DNA from: Phymatolithon calcareum
Lineage: Eukaryota > Rhodophyta > Florideophyceae > Hapalidiales
DNA: 64,000 bases
Assembly: GCA_977006965.1 (NCBI GenBank)
Contig: OZ345376.1
Location: 1,922,001-1,986,000, forward strand
Reading direction: 5' to 3'
The notes beneath the pieces were generated by a model. The model had not been told where the DNA came from, did not search any database, and worked only from the letters and a program-made list of their open reading frames with translations. Within the stretch, counting starts at the first letter, position 1; every line of letters begins with the position of its first letter. Position numbers and translations under genes: made by a program. Shown here in pieces: positions 33,213 to 43,011 of the stretch.

Positions 33213-33270
33213 ATTACTAGGAAAAGTAGATTTTATTTTAAAAAAAATAAAATCTACTTTTCTTAGTAAT
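33213..33270. repeat. Hairpin with 24-bp arms
   Basis: ATTACTAGGAAAAGTAGATT and four more bases pair with an inverted copy at 33247-33270 with a single mismatch. The loop is 10 A/T-rich bases. It lies 10 bp beyond the LINE-A fragment's TSD. It resembles a small MITE or foldback. Confidence 0.8.
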
Positions 33271-34929
33271 CGGATCATACTCTGAACCTAAGCCAGCATG
33301 TGGCCGCGTAGGTGTGAGACACGTGTATCTAACAGAGGCCTAGCTCAGTACATCGACGAAAAACAAGTCTTGTATTTCAAAAGACAGAAAGAGGTATTCA
33401 AACACGGTCCATGTTGGTACATAACACCTTTGGGCTCTATTGCACGCACGTGAGCGTGGCCCTGTTACTTCTGGATCACGTATTGCACGTGAGTAAGGTG
33501 CGTTTGCCCAGTTCTGCTCATTTTATAGTACCCTATTTAACTTCATTAAGTTAACGGTGACCGCTTGGAGCGGTAGGGTGATGAATAACAGACGTACGAC
33601 AGCCATCTTATTGTGGGCAGCACTTTAGGAGGCCTTGCCCGTATATTCGTATGACTGTGGGGCTGTAAAGCAAGTGCTTGCCAAAAAAATAGAGCGATGA
33701 ATTTATATTCGTACATGTAAAACGTGATATGGAGTGCACCAACTTCATTTTGCAATACAGAAACCGGGGCGTCACACTGGATGAGGACACATTATTCATG
33801 CGCGGGAAAACAAAGTGTACGAATACAGTTTGGTGTCGTTCCCGTTCAGCGATGCTATTCCCACAAGGGCGACAAAAAGAAGCCCGCAATTGGTTGATGT
33901 CATTCCCGCTCCCTATGTCCTTCGTTTTTTCCGCACACTGAATCCTTCCAGCTCATGTGAATAATCAAGAAATACGTGAAGTTGAACCAGTTTTCTTTTA
34001 AGAAGAAGAAATTACAATCACTAAATAACTTCAACAAAATGCTTGCGTTTAATGAAGATGTGACTAGTTGCGGTTCCGGTTAATCTTATTGGACATGTAC
34101 AGCGCTTCAAAACTCTTGAAACCAGACATATTTGCATACTGCTTCACTATGATGGAAGAGATCGTGTTAGAATCGATAGTATCAGTGCTAATCACAGTGT
34201 TACTGATCCTTTTCTCTTTCAATTCTATAATGTGAGAAAGATGTCATCGAAGACCTGAGAAATGGCCTCGCAAACGACAGACTCTCCAAAGAGGACAGCG
34301 CCTGGACTAAGCGGGCACTCGATGAGCTCCTAACCATGTTCCAGGTTGTGGATAAGTAAGGAATGCCCGCAACTTGAAATCATAGCGTGTCAGAGGACAG
34401 GGGAGTAATATTCCCCCTCGAGGTCCCAAAGGTACACTGTATCGTGTTACACCAACAAGAAAAGAGACTCTTCCATAGACAGAATCCAGCCAAAACACCT
34501 TGGCCCTAGGAAAGTTTCCCCAAGCGTCAGCAGATGCATTGGTAACTTTTAAATAAAAATATTCCTTTCTTCTTATTTCAATTCTACTGAAAAGAGCACA
34601 ACTATAGCCTAGCTGTTTTCCAGAGTACTGCACACTTAAGGCCAGTCCGGGAGCTAAACGCATGGGAAAAGTTGTCACAACCCTGGCTATACTACTAGCA
34701 AACAACCACCTAGAACTACTACCGCGATGACTGGACGGTCTTCATCTATGCGATATTCGCTTCGCTTTTCTTAGAAAGTTGGGCTAGCAGCCCTGAAAGC
34801 AGCCCCACACAGCCGTGGTTATTAAATGATTTAAAATAAAACGTTTTCAAACATTGACGTTTTTCAAGACGTTTTTTAAAACACGATTTGCTAGTAAAGG
34901 AGCCTCTTTTGGCCTTTTTTCAGACCGGG
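33271..34929. other. No recognisable gene; SINE-F and tail-G scraps
   Basis: Contains an old SINE-F tail (33610-33670: GGCCTTGCCCGTATATTCG...CTGTGGGGCT) and a tail-G copy (34440-34565) ending TTGGTAACTTTTAAATAAAA. The remaining sequence is AT-rich with no credible gene. Confidence 0.45.
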
Positions 34930-35404
34930 AAGGGCTCAGCTCACGGAACGCTTTTCTCAGTGTTTGACGACGAGCGTTTTTATTTGTATCAACGGATTCC
35001 TAATGACCCGAAGAATACATTGGAGGGATTGTATTGATGCTTGGAAGAGTTGGAAGGAAAGGAGACTATGTTGAAAATCGGGGACATGTGCTGGATGCTC
35101 GAGCCTGCACATCGCTCAAATGGATCAAAACCCCATAAAACATAGGTATGAGAGAAAACACAGGTTAAGGCAGCTCAAGGTGTCCAAATCAATGGCATGA
35201 CCTACAAATGCTTACAGTAACGTGCTGCACAGCCCGAAACTCCAAGGAGCTACAATACCACCACAATTCTACGTACAACTCAAAAATGGAGAATTACAGT
35301 GCCCAAAGTTACTCGCGCACATGAAAGCAAGAGGTTTAGGCACATTGCTTCCCGCCATTTCATTACACCATTCTAGGCCCCTTCCTGTGCAGTTTCGACT
35401 CTAG
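34930..35404 (+). pseudogene. Decayed coding sequence of unknown family
   Basis: Two frames read like real protein: GTLFSVFDDERFYLYQRIPN, DPKNTLEGL, CLEELEGKETMLKIGDMCWM (34950-35100, one stop inside), then QFYVQLKNGELQCPKLLAHM and GLGTLLPAISLHHSRPLP (35255-35395). Composition and length of open stretches suggest a former gene, most likely a transposon protein given its surroundings. I do not recognise the family. Confidence 0.4.
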
Positions 35405-36127
35405 TAATTGTTATGACATACTCTTCGACGCCAAAAACGTGCGATTTTTCGGACGGTTTCGGGGTGTGCAAGTTTTTTGTTCTCGACTCCATTTAAGGAG
35501 TATTAGTTTCAGAAAATGTACTGCAACACGACCCCAAAGTGATTCATACGCTCACCTTAGGTAGTCTTATTGATACAGAAATGTCTTCTTCCAAAAGAAA
35601 ATCGACCAGGAACACGCATTTCAACTAAAAAAAGCCTACTCGCAAATTCTGTGTTAAGGACCTACATCCCCATCTTAGATTTTCACTTTTATTTTTTATA
35701 AGCTTGGGAATCCGAGAAGCTCATTGGACACTTTCTGCTATGGCAGTACATAATTGGCTAAGCAAAAAAAAGTCCTCGCGCCGTTGAAACTTTTTCTAGA
35801 AATTCTCAGCAGAGGGTTCCTTCGAAAATCGGGAGAGCTTCTTAAACGCGCAGTTTAAGACCACTTCCTGATCCTTTCTTCGTATTTCGAAAACTATTAG
35901 AGAAAGACAAGAATGTAGGTTATTCAAAAATCAAAAAAAATTAAAGAAAGGGGATGAAATAAGGAGTGTAGAGCACTTTTCGTAATTCTGATCTTGAAAA
36001 TGAATCGCCTACAAAGATGGGCAATTATCGCGAAAAGGACTCTATTAATTTCTTATTGCCTCGGCCAAAAGTTTCAAATGGTTGTAGACTACCACAGGAA
36101 TACCGCAAATTTGGTAAACTCGAACGT
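35405..36127. other. AT-rich, no recognisable gene
   Basis: Low-complexity A/T tracts and short frames only. No repeat shared with the rest of the window was seen. Confidence 0.4.
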
Positions 36128-36396
36128 CTAGTGTCTATTTGACGAACCCCCTCAATTGAGGGGCGTTTTAAAAGCTCAAAAACGTTTGTAAAAAGAATGC
36201 GGAACGGGTCATTCGCGCCACATTTAGTAAGGCGGGGTCGTGCTCTGCGTGAGGAGTACCGGAGGATGCGGGAAATATAGAACATACGTATGTCGTAAAA
36301 AATAATGATAGGTGCAATAAGAACAGGAAAATGAAAAACTTTGCTGCGAACCGTAGGATTTCCTGAATTTACTTCCTGGATAATTCTATGCACTTT

Positions 36397-37096
36397 TTAC
36401 AAAACCTCAAAATCGGCAACATCATTCACTATAGCATACGTCTCGGTCATAGCCTTGAGGTCAACATAGACGACCTTGGCCGAGCTTCCCCTCCAAGCCA
36501 AGTTGTACTTGGCATCTACATTTGTCTGAACCGGAAACGGTAAAGGAATTCGAGCAATAAACTTGACATCAGCAGAGGCCCTAGCGCGTTTCAATTTGAG
36601 AGCATCTTCGAAACCAAATATCTTTGGGTGATACATTGTATAGCCATCTTTTCCGGTCGAGCACAGCCATTTCTTGTGAAACGTTAGTAGATCGACGATC
36701 CTAAAGGGCCAGATAACGGTAATCTCGAGAAACTCGCCTCCCTCAGCAACTGCAAAAACAAACTCTCCAGGCCCAATCCCCGACGGGAGCAGTATGGCCA
36801 CAGTGTCTCTCTTTGTCTTGACACCTGGCTCCTATCATCAGTATCCCCGGCCGGGTCATTTTCGCTAACCGAAATTCGGCGCTTTTTCGAGTCATGATCC
36901 GAGCGGCGCCTGTCCAGGTCCTCCCTGTTGTCTTCTTCGTCTACACATGCTAAAAATGAAAGAACCCAGAGTAGCATGTCAGAAAACTGCGAAATTGAAG
37001 GAGAGAAATCACAATAGCGCTGCAATTAAACTTACATTTTGCAAGCTCTTTTATCATGTTGTTGTAGCATGTGCGAAAATTTGAAAGTTTGTTATC
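36397..37096 (-). pseudogene. Second ORF of the Harbinger-like element
   Basis: A probable exon (37096-37036: DNKLSNFRTCYNNMIKELAK) joins through an 86-nt intron (donor GTAAGT; acceptor TTTTTAG) to exon 36949-36397. The join keeps the frame (phase 1, giving SCVDEED). The second exon starts acidic/basic with KKRRISVSEND, a likely nuclear-localisation signal. It has one frameshift near 36825, then reads VAILLPSGIGPGEFVFAVAE, GGEFLEITVIWPFRIVDL, FHKKWLCSTG, YHPKIFGFED and FIARIPLPFPVQTN, ending VADFEVL. I recall similar proteins beside Harbinger-type transposases in algae and oomycetes but cannot name the family. It might be the element's accessory DNA-binding factor. Confidence 0.5.
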
Positions 37097-38359
37097 CTGA
37101 AACACGGGATCCGATTCTCAAACCGTTTTCGGGTCTTCAGTACCTGATATCTGCCCGCTCTTAAACTTTAGGAGCAGAAGCTTGCGAGAAGCAGATCCTT
37201 TGGTCAATTTTGGAGCTATATGTAGAGATGGACAGTCAACAACACTGAGGTACCTCGTAGAGCTTGAAGATCGCTCCAAGCTTAGTATTTCCTTGACTGT
37301 TGGTCGGCGAGGCAAAGGGGAAACCTTACTTTATATACTTAGTATTAGTACTACTCAGAATAAGGAGATTGCAGTCGAAATCACGTCAATACGTATTAGG
37401 AGTACCCGGCTTTGCGCTCAATTTTGTAATGAAAGCAATAAAGCTATTGATAAAACGACTACAGAAGGACGCATAATGTTACAAAGTTTAAATTTCTAAA
37501 ACGTTCGAAGAGAACATTTGTAACATAAAAATGGTGGTTCGTGATCAGTTTCGGGTTGTTTTATCAAGTAAGCGCAGGAGGAAATATATTTTCAATGCAT
37601 TAAAAAATAAATAAAAAACCGTAGTCATTTCTGCAGACAAATTATGATGGAATTGACGTATCAGAAAAATTAGTTAATGTAATGTACTCTTGTAAACCGT
37701 TCGCAGCGTATTCGAGAACGTCACCTAATAAACGCTCACCGGTTACGTAGCGCTAACAACCTGACAGTGTATTCGGGGCTCCAAGTCTTAATCCATACGG
37801 TTTGCGTGTTGGCCTCACCCAAGCTCATCGAAGCCAGTACAGTAGCACAAAATATCGCTTTCGTGCACAAGCTGTGCCCATTCCTAAACGTGGTCATTAT
37901 TTTTCACCATAGAGTAGATGCGCAATCTTTAGCTCCCCCAACATTCATCACGGCAAATAATACAAGGGTAAGTTTTGGAGAGTAAATATGGTTTCATATT
38001 TGTTTTATTGATGCGAGTGGGTAGTTTCAAATAAAGCCCGTCATTGTGTTTCTACAAACTTCGGTTTCTATATTCTTTGCTTTCTTCCCTCTCTTTCCCT
38101 TGTTCAAACTGTCCTGATTGTGTCAGGATAGGCGAGATGTGTGTGAGCTCCCTATAGCTCCACGTGGAGGAAAATTGCGAATTAATGTAAACAATGAGAG
38201 CATATGATTAGTGGAGTAAGAGAACTGCTCTTTTCATTGCGGATCTAGATACGATACAAAGTATAGTACATTAGTTTTGTCAAAAATCTATGTATGTGCC
38301 GTGAATTTTTTTCATTCTGAGATTACGCACTTTACGAAACGAAACGGTTATACGAGAAA

Positions 38360-39205
38360 CTCGTCAAGCGAAAGTTTCCGGCCGACAAAACACGCCATCG
38401 AAAGTTTCGCTTTCCTGTTGTAGCCAAGGTGAAAATCTAAAGACAATGATTCCCAATATCATTGTTCTTAGCGAAAGTTCGCTCTGCGATGTCGGAACTA
38501 CCAAATTTTGGCAAAAAGAATGTAAAACATGCTCAGATTCCTGGCGAAAGTTGTCTTCGAAAGTCGAAAGTTTCGCGAAAAGCGAGCAACTTTCGATTTC
38601 TAGAGGCAACTTTCGCGAAGAAAATAAAAGACATAAGATTTTTTTAGATAAATCAAGAGATCTCATTGAGTACTACAAACTTTTGCGAAATCATTGAGCA
38701 TTGGTCAAGTTTTGAGCAGAATGGAATCAATTAAAGTCAGGCGGTGTGGCATCCAACGCTACTATCATACTCCTATGCAAATAGCTCCCTCCAAATTGTC
38801 ATTACAGCTTGCATTTACAGCAAGCCCTTACAGATACCATTACAGTCATTACAGTACAATAGAATTCGATGCGTACTTAGCCCATGAAGGATCACGAAGA
38901 GCAAACCCTAGAACCACTGCTTACAGCTTACAAGCGCTTACAGCTTACAAGTGCTTACACTGTAAAGCCGCGAAGCGGCTTCCAGATTCTTCCATTGATC
39001 CAATTCTCATACTGCCAAGTTATCTTTGATCCATTGTTTTTTCTATAAAGGTCGGCGCTTCGCGCCGCCCTCGGCTTTCCGCCAGGGAACAACCCGACCA
39101 CAACCAGTTCGACAACTGTGCGATTAACAACCCCACAGCCGATCGGCGAAAGTTTCGACTCTGGCAACTTCATGACACGTGTTCTTGGCGAAACTTTCGC
39201 TCGAC
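38360..39205. repeat. Cluster of GCGAAAGTTTCGC-type motifs
   Basis: About ten full or half copies of (G)CGAAAGTTT(CG) occur in both orientations. They are densest at 38540-38620 (TCGAAAGTCGAAAGTTTCGC, then AACTTTCG twice) and at the two edges (38369 and 39187). The array lies in the centre of the foldback element. It resembles subterminal transposase-binding sites of a further, inner element. Confidence 0.55.
38803..38965. repeat. TTACAG short-repeat cluster
   Basis: About ten TTACAG/TTACA units occur in 160 bp, the last part arranged as GCTTACAGCTTACAAGC twice. No known element end is recognised. Confidence 0.6.
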
Positions 39206-40280
39206 AAATCCTGATTCGTAACTCTTCGTATTATACCCTGGTTTCATAAATTCAATGAATACTGCACGCTGCTCACGTCGCTACAAGCCAGCAGCAGCTA
39301 TCCGAAAATTAAGTTCAACAGTCAAAACTGCCTCCGATAGACACTCTGGATATGCAAAGATTCAACATCGTCTAGAGAAGGGGGATAAAAATTTATCGGA
39401 TTCCTCAAGGGGGTGTAATTAAAAAATGTGCCTAGTTCTCTCCAAAATTTCGCTTCGATGACCGCAGGACAGAATTTGTCTAGTATGCGGGCAATAGTTG
39501 TTCCTATAGCAAAATGCCGGAGGGCGAAGTTTTCTTGCTCTCTTTGTCCGTGCAAAATTTTCGCTTTGCAAAGTTCGGAGCTAACATCTCTTCAGTAAGA
39601 GGGTAAGAGAGCAAAGAGTATAGAAACCGAAGTTTGTAGAAACACAATGACGGGCTTTATTTGAAACTACGCACTCGCATCAATAAAACAAATATGAAAC
39701 CATATTTACTCTCCAAAACTTACCCTTGTATTATTTGCCGTGATGAATGTTGGGGGAGCTAAAGATTGTGCATCTACTCTATGGTGAAAAATAATGACCA
39801 CGTTTAGGAATGGGCACAGCTTGTGCACGAAAGCGAGATTTTGTGCTACTGTACTGGCTTCGAAGAGCTTGGGTGAGGCCAACACGCAAACCGTATGGAT
39901 TAAGTCTTGGAGCCCCGAATACACTGTCAGGTTGTTAGCGCTACGTAACCGGTGAGCGTTTATTAGGTGACGTTCTCGGATACGCTGCGGAAGGTTTACA
40001 GGAGTATATTACATTAACTAATTTTTCTGATACGTCAATTCCATCATAATTTTTCTGCAGAAACGACTACGGTTTTTTATTTATTTTTTAATGCATTAAA
40101 GCTTTATTTTCCCCTCTTTCTTTTCCTGATATAAGTATTGTTGATAGATTTTCGCCACGCCGGATTGACTGATTGGACACATCAATTTAGCTCGAAATTG
40201 TTTTGCAACTTATTGGTTCATAATATTGAACGTCCTCCCATGTAACATGTCGTCCTCCACGGCCGGCCTATTAGACAACA

Positions 40281-40324
40281 ATAAGGGAGAGAGTAGAGTG
40301 TATACATCCTACTCTCTCCCTTAT
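40281..40324. promoter_or_regulatory. 16-bp-stem hairpin 42 bp upstream of the transposase ATG
   Basis: ATAAGGGAGAGAGTAG pairs perfectly with CTACTCTCTCCCTTAT across a 12-base loop. It could be an autoregulatory site or a leader hairpin for the Harbinger transposase. Confidence 0.6.
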
Positions 40325-40366
40325 ACTCACGACCTGATATAGAACAAGATAACCAAGAGAAGCGCA

Positions 40367-41295
40367 ATGTCGAAGAGTTTTGTGCGTCTTGCATCATCAA
40401 CCTTCGTACATTGTGCTCCCAGCATTCTGGAGCGAGCGGCTGTACTATCTGCTGTTGTTCAGAATAGGCGTTTCAGGGCCCTATTTGGCGTCACACCTCA
40501 GGTTTGTGCCATTGTATGGAACGATATAGGTAACTCAATGCAGGCTAAATCCAGTCCTCACCATTTGCTGTGGGCCTTCTTATTTTTAAAAGCTTATGCA
40601 TTCGAGCACCACAATACTGCTTTGACGGAAGCTGATGAGAAGACATTCAGGAAGTGGTGCTGGATATTTGTACGTCTAATTGCTGATCTGAAAATAGTAA
40701 GTACTTTCCACTTGAAATTATTTGTGTCTCTTCTTTAGGCACAGTATTCTTTTGCTAACTGACAATGAAGATAAAATGGGAGAACCGGCTTTCGAATAAT
40801 CACAGTATGTGTTGCTAGGTTTCCGTCGATGGCACAGACTGTCGAATTTTTGAGCCATCCCCCTTTAGCTCGAAGTGGTACTCCCACAAGTTCAAAGGGC
40901 CCGAAGTTCGCTACGAAATTAGAATTTGTATCTCCACTGGCTTTATTGTTTGGGTGCGTGGCCCTTTTCACAGTGGGACCTTCCCTGATTTAAAAATCTT
41001 TCGAATGGGAATGAAAAAGGAGCTTCTTCCAGGCGAGAATGTTATTGCAGACCGTGGTTACAATGATGAACGCTGTGCGTACACTTCTGGAGCAACTGAA
41101 GATGTTCCCAATCGACTTCATGCGATCTCCAGAGCCCGACATGAATCTGTGAACAGAAGACTAAAACAGTTCGGTGCTATAGGTCAGCAGTTCCGTCATG
41201 ATGTGAAGCGTCATTCCGCCTACTTTCACGCAGTTTCTAATTTGACCCAGATTATGATACAAGAAGAAAACCCTCTTTTTCAAATCGATTACTAA
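40367..41295 (+). pseudogene. PIF/Harbinger DDE transposase with an intron and a possible in-frame stop
   Basis: Exon 1 (40367-40696): FRALFGVTPQVCAIVWNDIG, HHLLWAFLFLKAYAFEH, DEKTFRKWCWIF. Exon 2: VSVDGTDCRIFEP (first Asp), WYSHKFKGPEVRYE, FPDLKIFRMGM, VIADRGYNDERC (second Asp), RARHESVNRRLKQFG (Glu). The donor is GTAAGT at 40697. With the acceptor at 40770, 12 bases after a TGCTAAC branch site, exon 2 starts IKWENRLSNN, which fits the family, but TAG at 40816 then stops it. The AG of that same TAG (40817-40818) can act as an acceptor and gives an open 268-residue protein lacking that segment. HARBI1-type proteins are usually about 350 residues. It may be active, weakened or dead. Confidence 0.75.
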
Positions 41296-41461
41296 ATAAA
41301 TATGTAAAAATTGGCTCAAATCCTAAAAACATTAGCATTACTCCAATTATACGCCTCAATTTTCGATATTTCCCGCATACCCCTGGAACAAATAGGATAT
41401 AAAAGCTTCGCTCGGCTCTGGAAACGAGAATGTGCTGGTCAATTACAAGAATCACATCCAC

Positions 41462-42792
41462 CATGCCACGAGAAAAAGACCCGCGCCGAGTGATCGGTGC
41501 ACCCTTACACTCAAAAGCAACGTCTATAACCAGTCTCATAGAGTGCTGCAGACTATATGGGGCCTTGTATAAGTCGAAAAAGGTGAACGGCACAGTTCAA
41601 GAGGTACTTGTGGACGAAATTAACGGTCGCGCGAGCACATCATTTCGCGTGAAATGGGCAACCGGTGATGAAGACTAAGATTTCGACAGTTAAGATTGTT
41701 AATATCAAGGCAGGGAGCGCTGATGATGATATTTCAGTCGCTCAGCAGCTTCAACCGAACCAGCAGCGGCAAAGCGCGTCAACGCCAAGGCTCGCTTACA
41801 GTACTCACCTGCGCCAATCTTCATCGCGAAACGCCAGCTCATTGACTCTAGTGGCAACCAAAAGCTCTTCAAAAGGCCTCAAAAGCTCGGAAGAAACTCT
41901 CAGAAGCTTTGAACGACCTCGCCCTGGCTCTCTCGCCTACGCGTTGCAAGGTCTAAAGTTCATTGAAGTCATCAAAACGGCGACGAAAAAATATCCCATG
42001 GATTATATGTCAAGAATGGAGCTTTCGGAAAGGGGCCAATGTGTCTCTATGGTTCGAAAATCTTTGAATGGTGAGCCTTCCATGATGGCGGCTATGTGGG
42101 TTGACAGAGAATGGCGATATTTTATTTCGACAACCTCTACGACCATGGAAGGTAAGCCGTACAATCGTGTTCGCTGGCGTCAGCTTGACAATGGACCTTC
42201 TCGTGTGGAACTCTCCGTGTCCCAGCCTGAAGTATGCGAGACATATTACTCTGCGTGCGCGCAAATCGACAGGCACAATCGATGTCGACAAGATGGTTTG
42301 AACATGGAGAAGAAAGTACGCACCCACGACTGGTCATTTCGGGTGAGCACATCACTTCTGTCAATCTGCGTGGTTGATAGCTGACTTCTGTTCTCTGGTG
42401 CTCATCCAGAGTCGTAGGACCACATAACGCAGCGAAGATATTATGAAGTACTGGCTCAGCAACTTATCGACAACTCCTTCGATACGCGCAATACGCGTCG
42501 ACGTTCAGTTACTCCTGAACGTTCACTAGCCTCTGGGAGTGGTGTTGGAACCCACTTAACGCCGACGACAAAGAAAATGAAAACCGCGAATGGCATGATG
42601 ACTCCTTTTGCTGTGCAAAACAACTGCAGTGTGTGCAAAGTCAAGAAGACAACTCTTGTGTGCTCATCATATAATAGGCTCGACGGTGCAGCACTATATG
42701 TTTGCGGTACTTCTACTGGTAGGAACTGTTTCGCTAAGCATGTTGAAGATATCTATGAGCTGGACGAATTCGATGCGACCGATAGTGAGTAG
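41462..42792 (+). pseudogene. piggyBac-like transposase, element 2
   Basis: It begins MPREKDPRRVIGAPLHSK and VEE/DEINGRASTSFRVKWA. After a frameshift near 41670 comes GSLAYALQGLKFIEVIKTAT, MWVDREWRYFISTTSTTMEG, VSQPEVCETYYSACAQIDRH and THDWSFRVSTSLLSICVVDS, typical of the end of the piggyBac catalytic domain. A further frameshift leads to the cysteine-rich end CSVCKVKKTTLVCSSYN and GRNCFAKHVEDIYELDEF. At about 440 residues against the usual 550-600, the part with the first catalytic Asp residues seems deleted. It cannot be autonomous. Confidence 0.6.
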
Positions 42793-43011
42793 ATGTGTGT
42801 GCAAAAATTATATAAATCTCATTCCCTCAATTGAGAGAAAATTTCCGTCAAATAGACTCTTGGTGGCAAAAAAGTTCGCCCCGCGAGACCAAAAGTATTT
42901 TAAAATTGGCAAAGGAACAGGCGAAAAATATAGTAAAATTCACGTTGCGCCCCGACGAGAAGCTGAAACTGTTCGAAGGAAACACAGTAAGCAATTTTCT
43001 GTAATGATTGA

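Larger units (their letters stand above)
37602..40089. mobile_element. 2.5-kb foldback element with about 490-bp inverted arms
   Basis: Arms 37602-38096 and 39604-40089 are inverted copies, roughly 95% alike by eye, starting AAAAAATAAATAAAAAACCG at each tip. They are flanked by AATGCATT at 37594-37601 and 40090-40097, an apparent 8-bp TSD that would fit hAT-type integration. Each arm holds the same 72-residue frame (37767-37985 plus, 39706-39924 minus) with only three amino-acid differences. The 1.5-kb centre carries the GCGAAAGTTTCGC and TTACAG clusters. It is non-autonomous, and a transcript through it would form long double-stranded RNA. Confidence 0.8.
36266..41378. mobile_element. PIF/Harbinger-like transposon
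   Basis: Inverted ends ATGCGGGAAATAT at 36266-36278 and 41366-41378. It contains two divergent genes: a DDE transposase (40367-41295, plus) and a second protein (37096-36397, minus). That two-gene layout is usual for Harbinger. The intergenic space holds a 2.5-kb foldback insertion. Flanks are piggyBac-like element 2 (GTGAGGAGTACC on the left, as in element 1). The 3-bp TSD expected of Harbinger could not be confirmed. Confidence 0.7.
36128..42863 (+). mobile_element. piggyBac-like element 2, hosting two nested elements
   Basis: The left end CTAGTGTCTATTTGACG (36128-36144) and the right end (42846-42863) are inverted with two mismatches near the tip. Palindromes CCCCTCAATTGAGGGG (36148-36163) and CCCTCAATTGAG (about 42824) lie just inside, matching the design of element 1. 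The transposase gene (41462-42792) lies at the right. Everything from 36266 to 41378 is a later Harbinger-like insertion placed between the left end and the start codon. Confidence 0.75.

Noticed and set aside
37182-37499. 105-residue plus-strand frame
   Set aside because: It overlaps the antisense accessory gene region of the Harbinger-like element and has no motif or start context.
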